DNA of 64,000 nucleotides from Amoebophrya sp. A120 (Eukaryota > Sar > Dinophyceae > Syndiniales > Amoebophryaceae), in contig CAJINV010000022.1 in NCBI GenBank assembly GCA_905178155.1, forward strand, positions 527,458-591,457. Direction: 5' to 3'. This document shows positions 1-9,812 of this stretch, one piece after another. Below the pieces are notes generated by a model. The model was not told the DNA's origin. It saw only the letters and a list, made by a program, of their open reading frames with translations, and searched no databases. Position 1 is the first letter of the stretch, and each line of letters opens with the position of its first letter. The position numbers were made by a program, and so were the translations under genes.

Positions 1-303
1 TTCGTTTGGGTTTTGATGTCGGGGATCTTGGTCTCAATCTCTAGGGTTGCAGTTGTTCTTGCTGGTCGTATTCTGCGAGCAATGGGGCAGGGAGTTCTGT
101 ACAGGCAAAAATCTTCCGTCCTTTGGCGCAAGATTTTTCCTGTTCAAGTTGTGTGCTTTTTTTCTTGATCGGCGCCAAGCACGGCCATGCCTGCCCATGA
201 TGCAAGCCGCGATAGATTTTGTTCGTCGGGAACGAACGTGTAATAAGCCGACACCTTCATCATGGCTGTATGATGATGAAGATGAATGTGCTTGGTCCAG
301 GGA

Positions 304-338
304 AGAACATGTTCATGAGCCTGATCATGAACATGTTC
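304..338. repeat. Inverted repeat (hairpin)
   Basis: Two arms of about 14-15 bases (AGAACATGTTCATG and its complement) surround a short loop. Perfect pairing is visible by eye. Function unknown. Confidence 0.7.
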
Positions 339-432
339 TTGGCTCTCTACCTGATCGTCAGTTGCTCCTCGCAGCTGCCGCAACTGACGTCGACATGGTA
401 ATTTTCGGCTTTGACACTTCTTCTAAAATGAA

Positions 433-491
433 GTCTAAAGTTGCAAATTTGCAAAATCGTGTGCGATTTTGCCTATGTTGCAACTTTAGAC
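433..491. repeat. Long imperfect hairpin
   Basis: TCTAAAGTTGCAA plus GCAAAATCG on the left pair with CGATTTTGC plus TTGCAACTTTAGA on the right, around a four-base loop. It could be a small fold-back element or the remnant of one. Confidence 0.65.
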
Positions 492-572
492 AAACTTTAG
501 ACAGACTGTAGAAGGACAACTGCCTGCAGCTGCAACACGTCCTGCGCCCCTACCCGGAAGGCGTGTCCCCAT

Positions 573-664
573 ACTTCGTAAATTCGGTCAAATGTCGTCT
601 GTCCAAAACCAACCAACCAACCGACCAACCCACCGGAATTTAGGCCCGCAGGCCCACGCCTACT
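573..664 (+). repeat. Dispersed repeat, copy 1
   Basis: This segment contains TTCGGTCA, then CCAACCAACC-rich sequence, then GGCCCACGCCTA. The same sequence recurs at 8378-8457 on the same strand and at 6565-6644 on the other strand. Confidence 0.8.
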
Positions 665-677
665 CCAAACATGCATT

Positions 678-708
678 CTTCCAGACCCAGACATTTTTAC
701 ATTTGATA
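678..708 (+). mobile_element. Introner family B, right-end remnant
   Basis: CTTCCAGACCCAGACATTTT followed by an end in GATA matches the right terminus of family B elements. No left end is found upstream; a dispersed repeat lies directly before it. Confidence 0.6.
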
Positions 709-1301
709 TGAAGTCCCTGCTTGCGCCACAGGCAGGAGAAGAAGAAAATTAAAATGAGTGTCTCCTCCACTTCTAGTACGCGACCAAACCGATACTGTTG
801 TGCTACGCAACATGGAAAATAAATTCACCCACGCAAACAAAATCCTGCACTGGAAATGAGTCGTTCAAGAAGAACTCGCCCAAGATGTTGCTACAACGTT
901 ACAGTGTAATACTTCGCGACGTTCAGCTGTATTCGAATTGTGTCCTCGAATTGTGTCCAGAAGGAGGAGTAAAAGCAAACGTTGAGATGTTGCACAACGC
1001 GGCAGCCGAGTCGCATAGACACTCCGCTTTTGTTCGCCAATGTAAGAATTGTTGAAAAATTCTATGCGTCAGTTGAATTCTTGTGCCAGATGTCATGTTT
1101 ATGACTTCTTCTTTGAAAGGTTGCTGTGATTCCCACATCTTTCTGTAATTTTTTACGGTACAAAACACGCCAATCACGGCGCTATACTCGATTTGAAGGG
1201 ATAAAAATTGCAGCTGGTACAAGCGCACGCAAGATGGTATTTTTTGAGTCATTTTATTGTATGAAATCCGCGTATACAGGTCGTGCAAGGCTTAAGTTTA
1301 C

Positions 1302-1325
1302 CATTGTGGATTAATCCACAATGGA
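1302..1325. repeat. 24-bp perfect palindrome
   Basis: The arm CCATTGTGGATT is followed directly by its reverse complement. The left half resembles sequence near 9230. Possibly a fold-back or hairpin end. Confidence 0.75.
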
Positions 1326-1433
1326 ATCCAGAACATGCAGAACAAGCAAGCCTGTAGCTATTTGGACTGCTTCCAAAAAAAATTACCCATTTTCTAGGCC
1401 TGTTTGAGGTTTACAAAATAGCTGCAAAGAATG

Positions 1434-2584
1434 CAGTTGTGAAAAGTTTGGGGAAGCAAAAGCAAATTGTGGACAGGCGTGAAAAGTGCCCTGCAGCGGA
1501 CGTCCGGATTTCCGCTGCAGGGCAAATTTTAGAGCCTGAGTAGAGTTTGAAAAATGGTAAAAAAGGGAGTTTTGAAAAGTTTGGGGAAGCAAAAGTCAAC
1601 GCCGGACAGGCTTGAAAAGTGCCCTGCAGCGGAAATCCGGATTTCCGCTGCAGGGCAAATTTTAGAGCCTGAGTAGAGTTTGAAAAATGGTAAAAAAAGG
1701 AGTTTTGAAAAGTTTGGGGAAGCAAAAGTCAACTCCGGACAGGCTTGAAAAGTGCCCTGCAGCGGAAATCCGGATTTCCGCTGCAGGGCAAATTTTAGAG
1801 CCTGAGTAGAGTTTGAAAAATGGTAAAAAAAGGAGTTTTGAAAAGTTTGGGGAAGCAAAAGTCAACTCCGGACAGGCTTGAAAAGTGCCCTGCAGCGGAA
1901 ATCCGGATTTCCGCTGCAGGGCAAATTTTAGAGCCTGAGTAGAGTTTGAAAAATGGTAAAAAAAGGAGTTTTGAAAAGTTTGGGGAAGCAAAAGTCAACT
2001 CCGGACAGGCTTGAAAAGTGCCCTGCAGCGGAAATCCGGATTTCCGCTGCAGGGCAAATTTTAGAGCCTGAGTAGAGTTTGAAAAATGGTAAAAAAAGGA
2101 GTTTTGAAAAGTTTGGGGAAGCAAAAGTCAACTCCGGACAGGCTTGAAAAGTGCCCTGCAGCGGAAATCCGGATTTCCGCTGCAGGGCAAATTTTAGAGC
2201 CTGAGTAGAGTTTGAAAAATGGTAAAAAAAGGAGTTTTGAAAAGTTTGGGGAAGCAAAAGTCAACTCCGGACAGGCTTGAAAAGTGCCCTGCAGCGGAAA
2301 TCCGGATTTCCGCTGCAGGGCAAATTTTAGAGCCTGAGTAGAGTTTGAAAAATGGTAAAAAAAGGAGTTTTGAAAAGTTTGGGGAAGCAAAAGTCAACTC
2401 CGGACAGGCTTGAAAAGTGCCCTGCAGCGGAAATCCGGATTTCCGCTGCAGGGCAAATTTTAGAGCCTGAGTAGAGTTTGAAAAATGGTAAAAAAAGGAG
2501 TTTTGAAAAGTTTGGGGAAGCAAAAGTCAACTCCGGACAGGCTTGAAAAGTGCCCTGCAGCGGAAATCCAGATTTCCGCTGCAG
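1434..2584 (+). repeat. 133-bp satellite, about 8.6 copies
   Basis: Tandem repeat with a strict 133-bp period. Each unit contains a 36-bp palindrome (GCCCTGCAGCGGAAAT, CCGG, then the complementary arm) at 1488, 1621, 1754, 1887, 2020, 2153, 2286, 2419 and 2552. Inner copies look identical, while the first and last diverge, as expected from recent homogenisation. Open frames running through it are repeat artefacts. Confidence 0.95.
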
Positions 2585-3158
2585 TTCTGAAAGGTTGGAG
2601 AGGACGGACCAGCGTCGTGCTATTCGAATTTATTTGGATCAGAAAGGCGTGTTCAAAGCATGGAGTATGGAACTGTGAAATGAGAAGGACTCACTTCAAC
2701 CCATTTTCGATGAACTTTACAGGTTGGATCATTTTCGTCCGGCACTATGTCAGATCCAAAACATTCATGGAGAACTTGTGGAAAATAAGACTTTTGTAAA
2801 ACTAAAGAACCTCCACCTATCGAAGATCCGTCAGTCAAGCTATAGCACTTTGAGCCCCATGCACGAAATTACTAAATTTGAAAATCGCACGCAAATAGTT
2901 AGTTGAAGAACTGCGCAGAAATTTGCCTACATGTTGTTGTCCTTCTTGCGATTGGGGCGATAAGCTTCGTCTAAGCGCCAGATGTTCTTGAGCTTCATTG
3001 AATAAAGTGGCTTCATTGAATAAAGTAGCTCGTCAAGATAGAAGCACGCCGGGTTTTAAAGGATCAAAGCGTCCGCCTGGCGAGTTCAAAATAAAAGTAT
3101 GTAAGATGAAGTCAAATTTACCAATACGTATACGACGAAGAAGTGATAAACGAAAATA
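2585..3158. other. Intergenic, upstream of gene 1
   Basis: I see no gene, RNA or mobile element here. It presumably contains the promoter and 5' UTR of the gene starting at 3159; no core motif could be assigned. Confidence 0.5.
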
Positions 3159-6100
3159 ATGAACTACCTCATTTCCATCAAAATGTTCTTTCTTTCCCAC
3201 AACTACTCTCTCGGCCTGGTGCTGCTGCTGCTCATCGGGTCGGTGGATTTCGGCACGTGCAGTTTATTGGAAACAAGGACAACTAAAAGTCAAAAAACTA
3301 CTGCACCAGATGAAGCAGAAGATATCAAACGCGACTCCTCTTCTCCGCAAGACGAAGAACCTCCACTAGAGGAGCGTGCGTCTTTTATGGGCGGAGAACC
3401 TCAACTTTTGCTGCCAGGCATGACATCAGGGGATGAAGTTATTGAAGACCTCGTCGGCGTGCAAGCTGATTTTTCACCTACATCTGGAATTTTGTCACAG
3501 CATGAAAAACCTCCACCACCTCCGTCGAGGACCACCACTACAGAGAACAAAACCATGAAAACGGAGACTATTCCGCTCAAGCTTTTGATCACGGCAAAGG
3601 GAAGCTTGACGGCGCCGCAAGATGGACTTGGTGTCGCGCGTCCTGGTATCAAATGTAAAAATGTCTGGGTCTGGAAGATTGCCAGGTTTGTCATGCACAT
3701 TTTGAATGACTCCTGATGTCTGTGATGCATGCCCTAGCATCACAGACTTTGTGAGAGCTTCCTGATGCCTATACCGCATGACAAATGCTCTTTCCGTGTA
3801 GGAAGACTTGGAATCTATTTGCTGCTCATGCAATACAGATTTTTTTAGAATCTACAATCAGCATGAGAAGTTGGATTCTTCCAGACCCAGACATTTTTAC
3901 AGTTGATACCTGGTCCTGGAGGAAGATCTTGGTGTACCGCGTATCCTGAGTAAAAACGTACCCACACCATAGTTGTCATGCAACTCTGCATGGTTAAAAT
4001 GTTTCTCATGCGGAGCCCCATGAGAAGCGTTTTCTAATGCGGTTTTGAAATTTGTCATGCTCCAATCAGCACGAGATACTAGATCTGTAATGCTGCTAAA
4101 CTAGCTCAAACAGCACTACACTACGCGGACAAACTTGTCGTGCCAAACAACCAAAGCTGGCTGATTTGTCTAGCAGATTCCCCATCCTGACTCTGGTGTG
4201 GATACGTTTTTACTCAGGATAGCGCGTCAGCAGCCTCCGCTCTGGAAGAAGATCTTCTTCACGATCATCTTAGCAGAAGAACGGGCAGCGTTTTGAAATC
4301 ACAATCACAACAAGAAACAACTCGTCCTACTTTCCGCTACACGACTACTTCCCTCTTGACGGAGGCGATGGTTCCGCGTGACCAGCAGTTTACTACAACA
4401 GTCTCTTTGCCCTCCACCACGCAGACGAGGTTTCGCGGAGAGTTCGTGAACAACTTAAAGCGACGGGACGATGAGGAGAATCTATGCTATTGTTCATCTT
4501 ACGAAGGGCAGCACGTGAGTAAACTTGTGCTTCCGAGCTGCTCTCATGCACCAAGCGGCAATTTGGTGCTGCCAGACGTTTTCTCTACCAGAACAAACAG
4601 GTCCTTCGCGACGACATTCGCATCCTTATCTACTTCCTGGGCAGATCGACTAGCTGCACAAAATTTCAGCTCAACAACAGGCTCTTCGTTCCTAGAGCAA
4701 AAGCGCAAAAAACTCGCTGAAGACGTTGCGGCGAAATTATCCGCTGGAACGGCAGCGATTCTGCTCAGCGACAGCTATTTGCTGGATCTACCACGTCGTG
4801 GTACTAAAGTTGTACCAAGCAACAAGTACGCGGAAAATAGTGACAACACCGAGGGCCTTGCAGATTTATTCGCAGACCAACTTTCCATCCAACAACATGA
4901 TCATTTTCAGCTCCACCACGCCACGACGCAGGACCAGCAACAACTCAATCTCTGGACCTTGACCGACGAAGAATTGCAGGTTCTGAGTAAGAAAATGCTG
5001 TCGGAGGAACATCAGTTTCTGCAAACGAATATGAAATGCAAAAGCATCGTACTAGTACGAATTGCATATACAAATTTTCTCAGCATGAGAAATGGAATTT
5101 GTAATGCTGATTGACCTTAGGAAAAAGATTTGTAATGCATAGTGTGCAATTATTACGAGTGCGATCCTTTTGCAGTGGATAACGAAGCGCATCGTGCGGA
5201 TTGGGCAGACGGATCTGGACAGTGCAGAAGGCGCCATGGCGTTTTTTTCCGCTAGTTTTCTCGACGGCCAAGGGACAAATGACGCTGCTGGGGCAGACAC
5301 GCGAAGCTCGTTGGTGCTGCAGCAGAACAGGACTGAGTTCTATCCACCAATAAACCGAGAAGATGACAACTCCATCCCAAGTGGCCCACCGTTCCGTATT
5401 GTCGGCAAAAAAGAATGTCGCGGGCTCACGCAAAGACAATTGGAAGAAATCGCGGTGCACGAGCATGATTTAATATTTCCAGCAAAACTACGTTGCGCCC
5501 CCTCGTCTTTCCGCCCAAGAAGCAAACTTTCCCCCGTACGACACGACCTCGACCGTCGGGGCGAAAATAACTTCTTTTTCCACCACGAAAGATCTGCCGG
5601 CCGCGACAGGACGAGATATCTGACGACCACCCCGCTGCTGGCACGGGTAGTAGTATCAACAGCGCAGCAGTGTTCAACATCTACTGCATCATACGATCCG
5701 GCAGAAGTAGAATCTCCAGAAGCAGGCGCGACACGAACTGACTACATTGTCAGGCCTGCAGCTGATCATGGTTCTTTCGGTGAAAATGCTGATTCGTCCG
5801 GCGAGCCCAACAAGGAAACTCTGCAAGAACTAGCACATGATAGACAGCAGCAAGCAGCCGTGTTTCAACAATTATATCCAACCGCAGCTGCAACTCCCTC
5901 TCCACCTTCCGGGTTGGAAAGCAGCTGCACAGACCACGACCAGAACAAGCGGAAAAATAAAATGAGTGCTAGACGCTTTATGGTGCAGAACGCAAAACTA
6001 GGAGCAGCGCGTACTACGATAAGCGGGACGACGAGAGAAGGTAGTGGGTCTCCTGCTGTTTCGCAAGACTTGGCGGGAAATGGCGAAGGCGAAGCGCATG

Positions 6101-6189
6101 TGCCTCCCAGCGGAAAATTTGCGGCGAGCGAGCTGCTGCACTCGCGGACGGCGGCAAGCAGTGGGTCGTTTGCGACGGTTGAAAAATAA
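3159..6189 (+). CDS. Gene 1: putative secreted protein with 3 introners
   Basis: Exons 3159-3646, 3914-3941, 4227-5029 and 5187-6189 join to 2322 nt, exactly 774 codons (773 aa). The joins remove three introner elements with one TSD copy each and keep the frame. The N-terminus has a basic start followed by a strongly hydrophobic run (LGLVLLLLIGSVDFG, about residues 22-36) and a small-residue site, typical of a signal peptide. The rest is Ser/Thr/Gln-rich, hydrophilic and without a domain I recognise. The start is the first ATG before the signal sequence. Function unknown. Secretion is inferred from the signal only. Confidence 0.7.
3647..3908 (+). mobile_element. Introner, family B (gene 1 intron 1)
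   Basis: TIR TATCAAATGTAAAAATGTCT on the left and its complement ending GATA on the right. TSD CCTGG (3642-3646 / 3909-3913). Confidence 0.9.
3942..4222 (+). mobile_element. Introner, family C (gene 1 intron 2)
   Basis: TIR TATCCTGAGTAAAAACGTAC; right end GTACGTTTTTACTCAGGATA-like. TSD CGCG. Excision leaves ACC GCG TCA in frame. Confidence 0.85.
5030..5180 (+). mobile_element. Introner, family A (gene 1 intron 3)
   Basis: Left end TATGAAATGCAAAAGCATCG, right end CTTTTGCAGTGGAT, TSD AACGAA. Excision joins ACG|AAG in frame. Confidence 0.9.
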
Positions 6190-6564
6190 GTATGGAACAG
6201 GCTTCCCTACGCCCTGATCCGTTTGCGGGGGCTTTGATTTTTTCTTGTACTTGTTTATCCTTTTGGTTTTGGTCGTCGTTTTGCACTCATGTTCATGATG
6301 TTCCTTGTCCTTCTGGTAGAGCATAACTTCGTCAGTCATTTGTTTTTTAGCTAAAGAAGATTGATTTTTACACACATGTAATGATCGCAAGCACGAGACA
6401 CCGTTTATCATTTCGAAACAGATGCGTAAATGTCTTCGAAGCACAGGCAAGCACTACATGCTACTTATCCAAAGGTTCAGTCATACAGTCGTAGTTTTGA
6501 CTTTTTGATTTACAACCATACATTGCAGCACGGCACCAGAGCAGCAGAAATCTTATCTTTGCAA
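6190..6564. other. Intergenic, downstream of gene 1
   Basis: No gene or element is supported in this stretch. It presumably contains the 3' UTR of gene 1. Confidence 0.4.
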
Positions 6565-6644
6565 TAGGCGTGGGCCTGTAGGCCTAAATTCCGGTCGGTT
6601 GGTCGGTTGGTTGGTTGGTTTTGGACAGACGACAACTGACCGAA
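6565..6644 (-). repeat. Dispersed repeat, copy 2 (left arm of inverted pair)
   Basis: TAGGCGTGGGCCTGTAGGCC and following sequence is the reverse complement of 8378-8457, essentially without mismatches by eye. The pair brackets the minisatellite at about 6750-7660. Confidence 0.85.
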
Positions 6645-6749
6645 CCCGCTGCATTGTGTTTTGTGTTTTTCTGAGATTCGTCTATTGTTACTGTTGAAGC
6701 TGCCTACCTACCCACCTACCTGGCGTCTTTTCGATTCATTGTAGTACCG

Positions 6750-7660
6750 TGATCGCACCGACCCACCTACCTACCTATCCCTTGCCACCCAGAGACAGCT
6801 GCCTACTGGCCACGCCTACCGACCTACCCACCCACATGGTGGGTAGGTGGGGCGAGGGAGCGCGCGCTGCCAATTGGCCACGCCTACCGACCTACCGACC
6901 CACCAGCCTGGTGGGTCGGTGGGGCGAGGGAGGGCGCGCTGCCTATTGGCCAGCACACCTACCGACCTACCCACCCACCTCGCTGGTGGGTGGGTGGGGC
7001 GAGGGAGCGCGCGCTGCGTATTGGCCGCGCCTACCGACCTACCCACCCACCAGCCTGGTTGATGGGTGCGGCGAGCAAACGCTGCCTATTGGCCACGCCC
7101 ACCGACCTACCCACCCACCTCGCTGGTGGGTGGGTGGGGCGAGCCAGGCAGCGAGCGCTGCCCCTTGGCCACGCCTACCGACCTGCCCACCCACGAGCCT
7201 GGTGGGCGGATGGGGCGAGCGTGCGCTGCCTATTGACCACGCCTACCGACCTACCCACCCACCTCGCTGGTGGGTGGGTGGGGTGAGCGTGTGTTGCCTC
7301 TTGGCCACGCCTACCGACCTACCCACCCACCTGCCTGGTGGGTGGGTGGGGCGAGCGCGCGCCGCCTATTGTCCACGCCTGCCGAGCGACCTACCCACCC
7401 ACCAGGCAGGTGGGGGTGTGGGGCGAGCGTGCGCTGCCTACTGGCCACGCCTACCGACCTACCCACCCACCTGCCTGATGGGGGGGGCGGGGCGAGCGTG
7501 CGTTGCCTATTGGCTACGCCTACCGCCCTAGACCCACCCACCCAGCTGCCAAGCGGGGGGGGGGCGGGGGCGAGCGTGTGTTGGCTACTGGCCACGCCTA
7601 CCGACCTACCAACCCACCTGCCAAGCGGGGGGGGAGGGGGTGGGGCGAGCGTGCGTTGCC
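6750..7660. repeat. GC-rich minisatellite, about 70-bp unit
   Basis: About 12 degenerate units each carry CACGCCTACCGACCTACC and a self-complementary CCCACCCACC...GGTGGGTGGG core followed by GGGGCGAGCG. All six frames are open for long stretches because of composition. No protein is supported. Confidence 0.85.
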
Positions 7661-7914
7661 TATGGCTCAACTTATTAGCAGGGGGTTTGCAAGCAAGCGA
7701 CTCGCGCAGCGAAGGGGTTGCGCAAAAAGCCTCCCTCGGCATGACCCAGCGGGGGCTGATCCAAATTTTGCGCGAGTTTGTCTCTATTTCCCAAGTGTGT
7801 TTCGCTTGGGTTGAGGAAGCGCAGGTCGTGGCTGGAGAAAAATGCAGCACTGGGGCCCCGACCTCTTTCTATCTCACAGGCGCAAACTCTCACGAGGCCC
7901 CCCGGAGCTCCGAT

Positions 7915-8150
7915 CGCGTCCACGCAGCACAGATTTGCGTCTGCAGCGAGCTGCGCGCAACACTGATTTGCGTTGCGCGCAACACAGATTTGCGTCCACG
8001 CAGCACAGATTTGCGCGCAGCGCCGATTTGTGCTGCGCGCACGCAGCGGAGCTTTGTGTCTGCGGCGAGCTGCGCGCAGCACAGATTTGTGGCGCGCGCA
8101 ACACAGACTGGCGTCCACGCAACACAGATTTGTGTCTGTGTTGCGTGGAC
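7915..8150. repeat. Degenerate short tandem repeat
   Basis: Repeated CACAGATTTGCG and GCGAGCTGCGCGCA motifs occur in tandem, both within the inverted-repeat-bounded segment 6565-8457. Confidence 0.7.
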
Positions 8151-8377
8151 ACATCGAACTCTCCTTCTGCCGAGACCTTTCTGCCGCCCTGGCGGAAGTG
8201 CCTACTGGGCGGCGATAGGATGTGGCGCCACCAGCCTCGCAGGGGCGGGCTGCAGCCCCGGTAGGGAGGCAGGTGCGCCGCACGCCCCGACCACCCCCCT
8301 ATCGCGTTTCGCCCTCCTTGCCGTTGCGGTTGTCTTCTAAATTCAAAACCGATATGCGTTTTTCCATAATTCGTAAA

Positions 8378-8457
8378 TTCGGTCAGTTGTCGTCTGTCCA
8401 AAACCAACCAACCAACCGACCAACCGACCGGAATTTAGGCCTACAGGCCCACGCCTA
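8378..8457 (+). repeat. Dispersed repeat, copy 3 (right arm of inverted pair)
   Basis: Inverted partner of 6565-6644. It ends GGCCCACGCCTA. See the finding on the possible fold-back element. Confidence 0.85.
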
Positions 8458-9812
8458 CTCTATCTTTGATACAGTCTGTCGAGCTGCTGTTAACTACATC
8501 TGCACAACTGCAAAACCCACGTCTGCTCTGCCATAAAGTGGAAAAGAAAAATGTACCGGAAATATTTCCAATCGCGGCCAGGCTGTTGAAATTGAAATTG
8601 TGGATACTAAGCGTATTGCTTTTTTCTCCATTGTGCTCGGAGGTGGGAAGAACTCACAGTGAGCTACAAGTGTTCTACTTCACGACAGTGGGTACCCGAT
8701 ACTATTTCTTCTGGCATTACTTCTCCATATTGGTGTTCAAGTTCGTTCTCGCAACCGACCCTTGCTGGAGAAAGGAAAAGTGAAGAGATCTGGTGAGAAT
8801 GATGTGACGGAACGATTAGTGATGGTTGACGTGAAGAACAAGCAGGATGATGTGCTGGAAAAAGATCATCCTCTTGAGTCTTGTTGTCCCTTGGACAACG
8901 TGGCAATCCGTTTATTTCAAACCAAGGTGGAGGTCGTCTGATGGTGCCAAGCTGAATTTGAACGATGAATTACAAAACAAAACGAACGAGAAGTACGTGA
9001 GGTGGTTCTTTTTGATTCTGCGATTTTTCCATGACGCGAAGATCGGATCTTCGCTTTCACAAGTTTGTCATGCATGAACTGCGATGGGCAAGAAGAAGAA
9101 GAACGAGATCCAGACTGATGCGCAAGCCACATAAAGGTAAACGTGGTTGCACAAGCACAGTCAACTGTTATTCTACAATATTATCCGCACTGTGTTGCCG
9201 AAGGCGTCTATCCCGGATGAATAGGAAGTTTACCATTATGGATTGCTTCTTTCTTCGAGGTGGATTCTACTTTCTGAGAATTTTCGGAATCTGAATTTTT
9301 CCAGCCCAATAAAAACTCGATTAGGAAAAGGAAAAAGGAATCGCGAGTCATCTCTCCAGATTGACCCTACTGGTAACATTACATAAAAACTAAAACAGTA
9401 TTGAAAGGCAAATATATAAAGACGTCTACTTCTTTGACACCTGAAAGCGACACAAGGAACTACACGGCGACATTGTTAAAAAAGAATATCTCCAATACCA
9501 AGCGACAGAAAGTTCTATCAGGTCAGAACGTCGGGTGACCGTGACCAGAATAATTGTGAAGGAAAATAAATTCAGCAGACGTGACTCTTCTCAACAGCAG
9601 GAGAAGAACTGAACTAATCTTTGTTTCCACAAAACATCTTCTCGTGGGACGGAAGGACTTCTCGAACTTGAACCACTACTTACACCCGGAAGTGGAACCG
9701 CTGCGCTCGTCATCTCCACGGCGTTCGGCCATTTGCAGTTTTGATCCACATCAACTACCCGGTAGTGGAGGTTGTGTAGCAAAAACAGCTCTACAAAGTA
9801 CCACGAACCAAC
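8458..9812. other. Intergenic, upstream of gene 2
   Basis: No frame here shows homology or codon structure I trust. The motif TTTGTCATGCA near 9067 resembles introner internal sequence, but no paired ends were found. Confidence 0.4.

Larger units (their letters stand above)
1..1287. other. Region without a convincing gene
   Basis: No reading frame here has recognisable homology. The stretch holds two hairpins (304-338 and 433-491), a copy of a dispersed repeat (about 573-664) and the right end of a family B introner (678-708). Short open frames exist (for example 47-511) but have no supporting features. Confidence 0.5.

Noticed and set aside
1529-2523. Series of 109-aa frames on the minus strand
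   Set aside because: The same peptide repeats every 133 bp. It is simply the satellite translated.
1434-2584. CRISPR-like regular array
   Set aside because: Units have no variable spacers and the whole 133 bp is repeated. The host is eukaryotic.
6749-8340. Long overlapping frames of 260 and 356 aa
   Set aside because: They run through GC-rich tandem repeats and are open in several frames at once.
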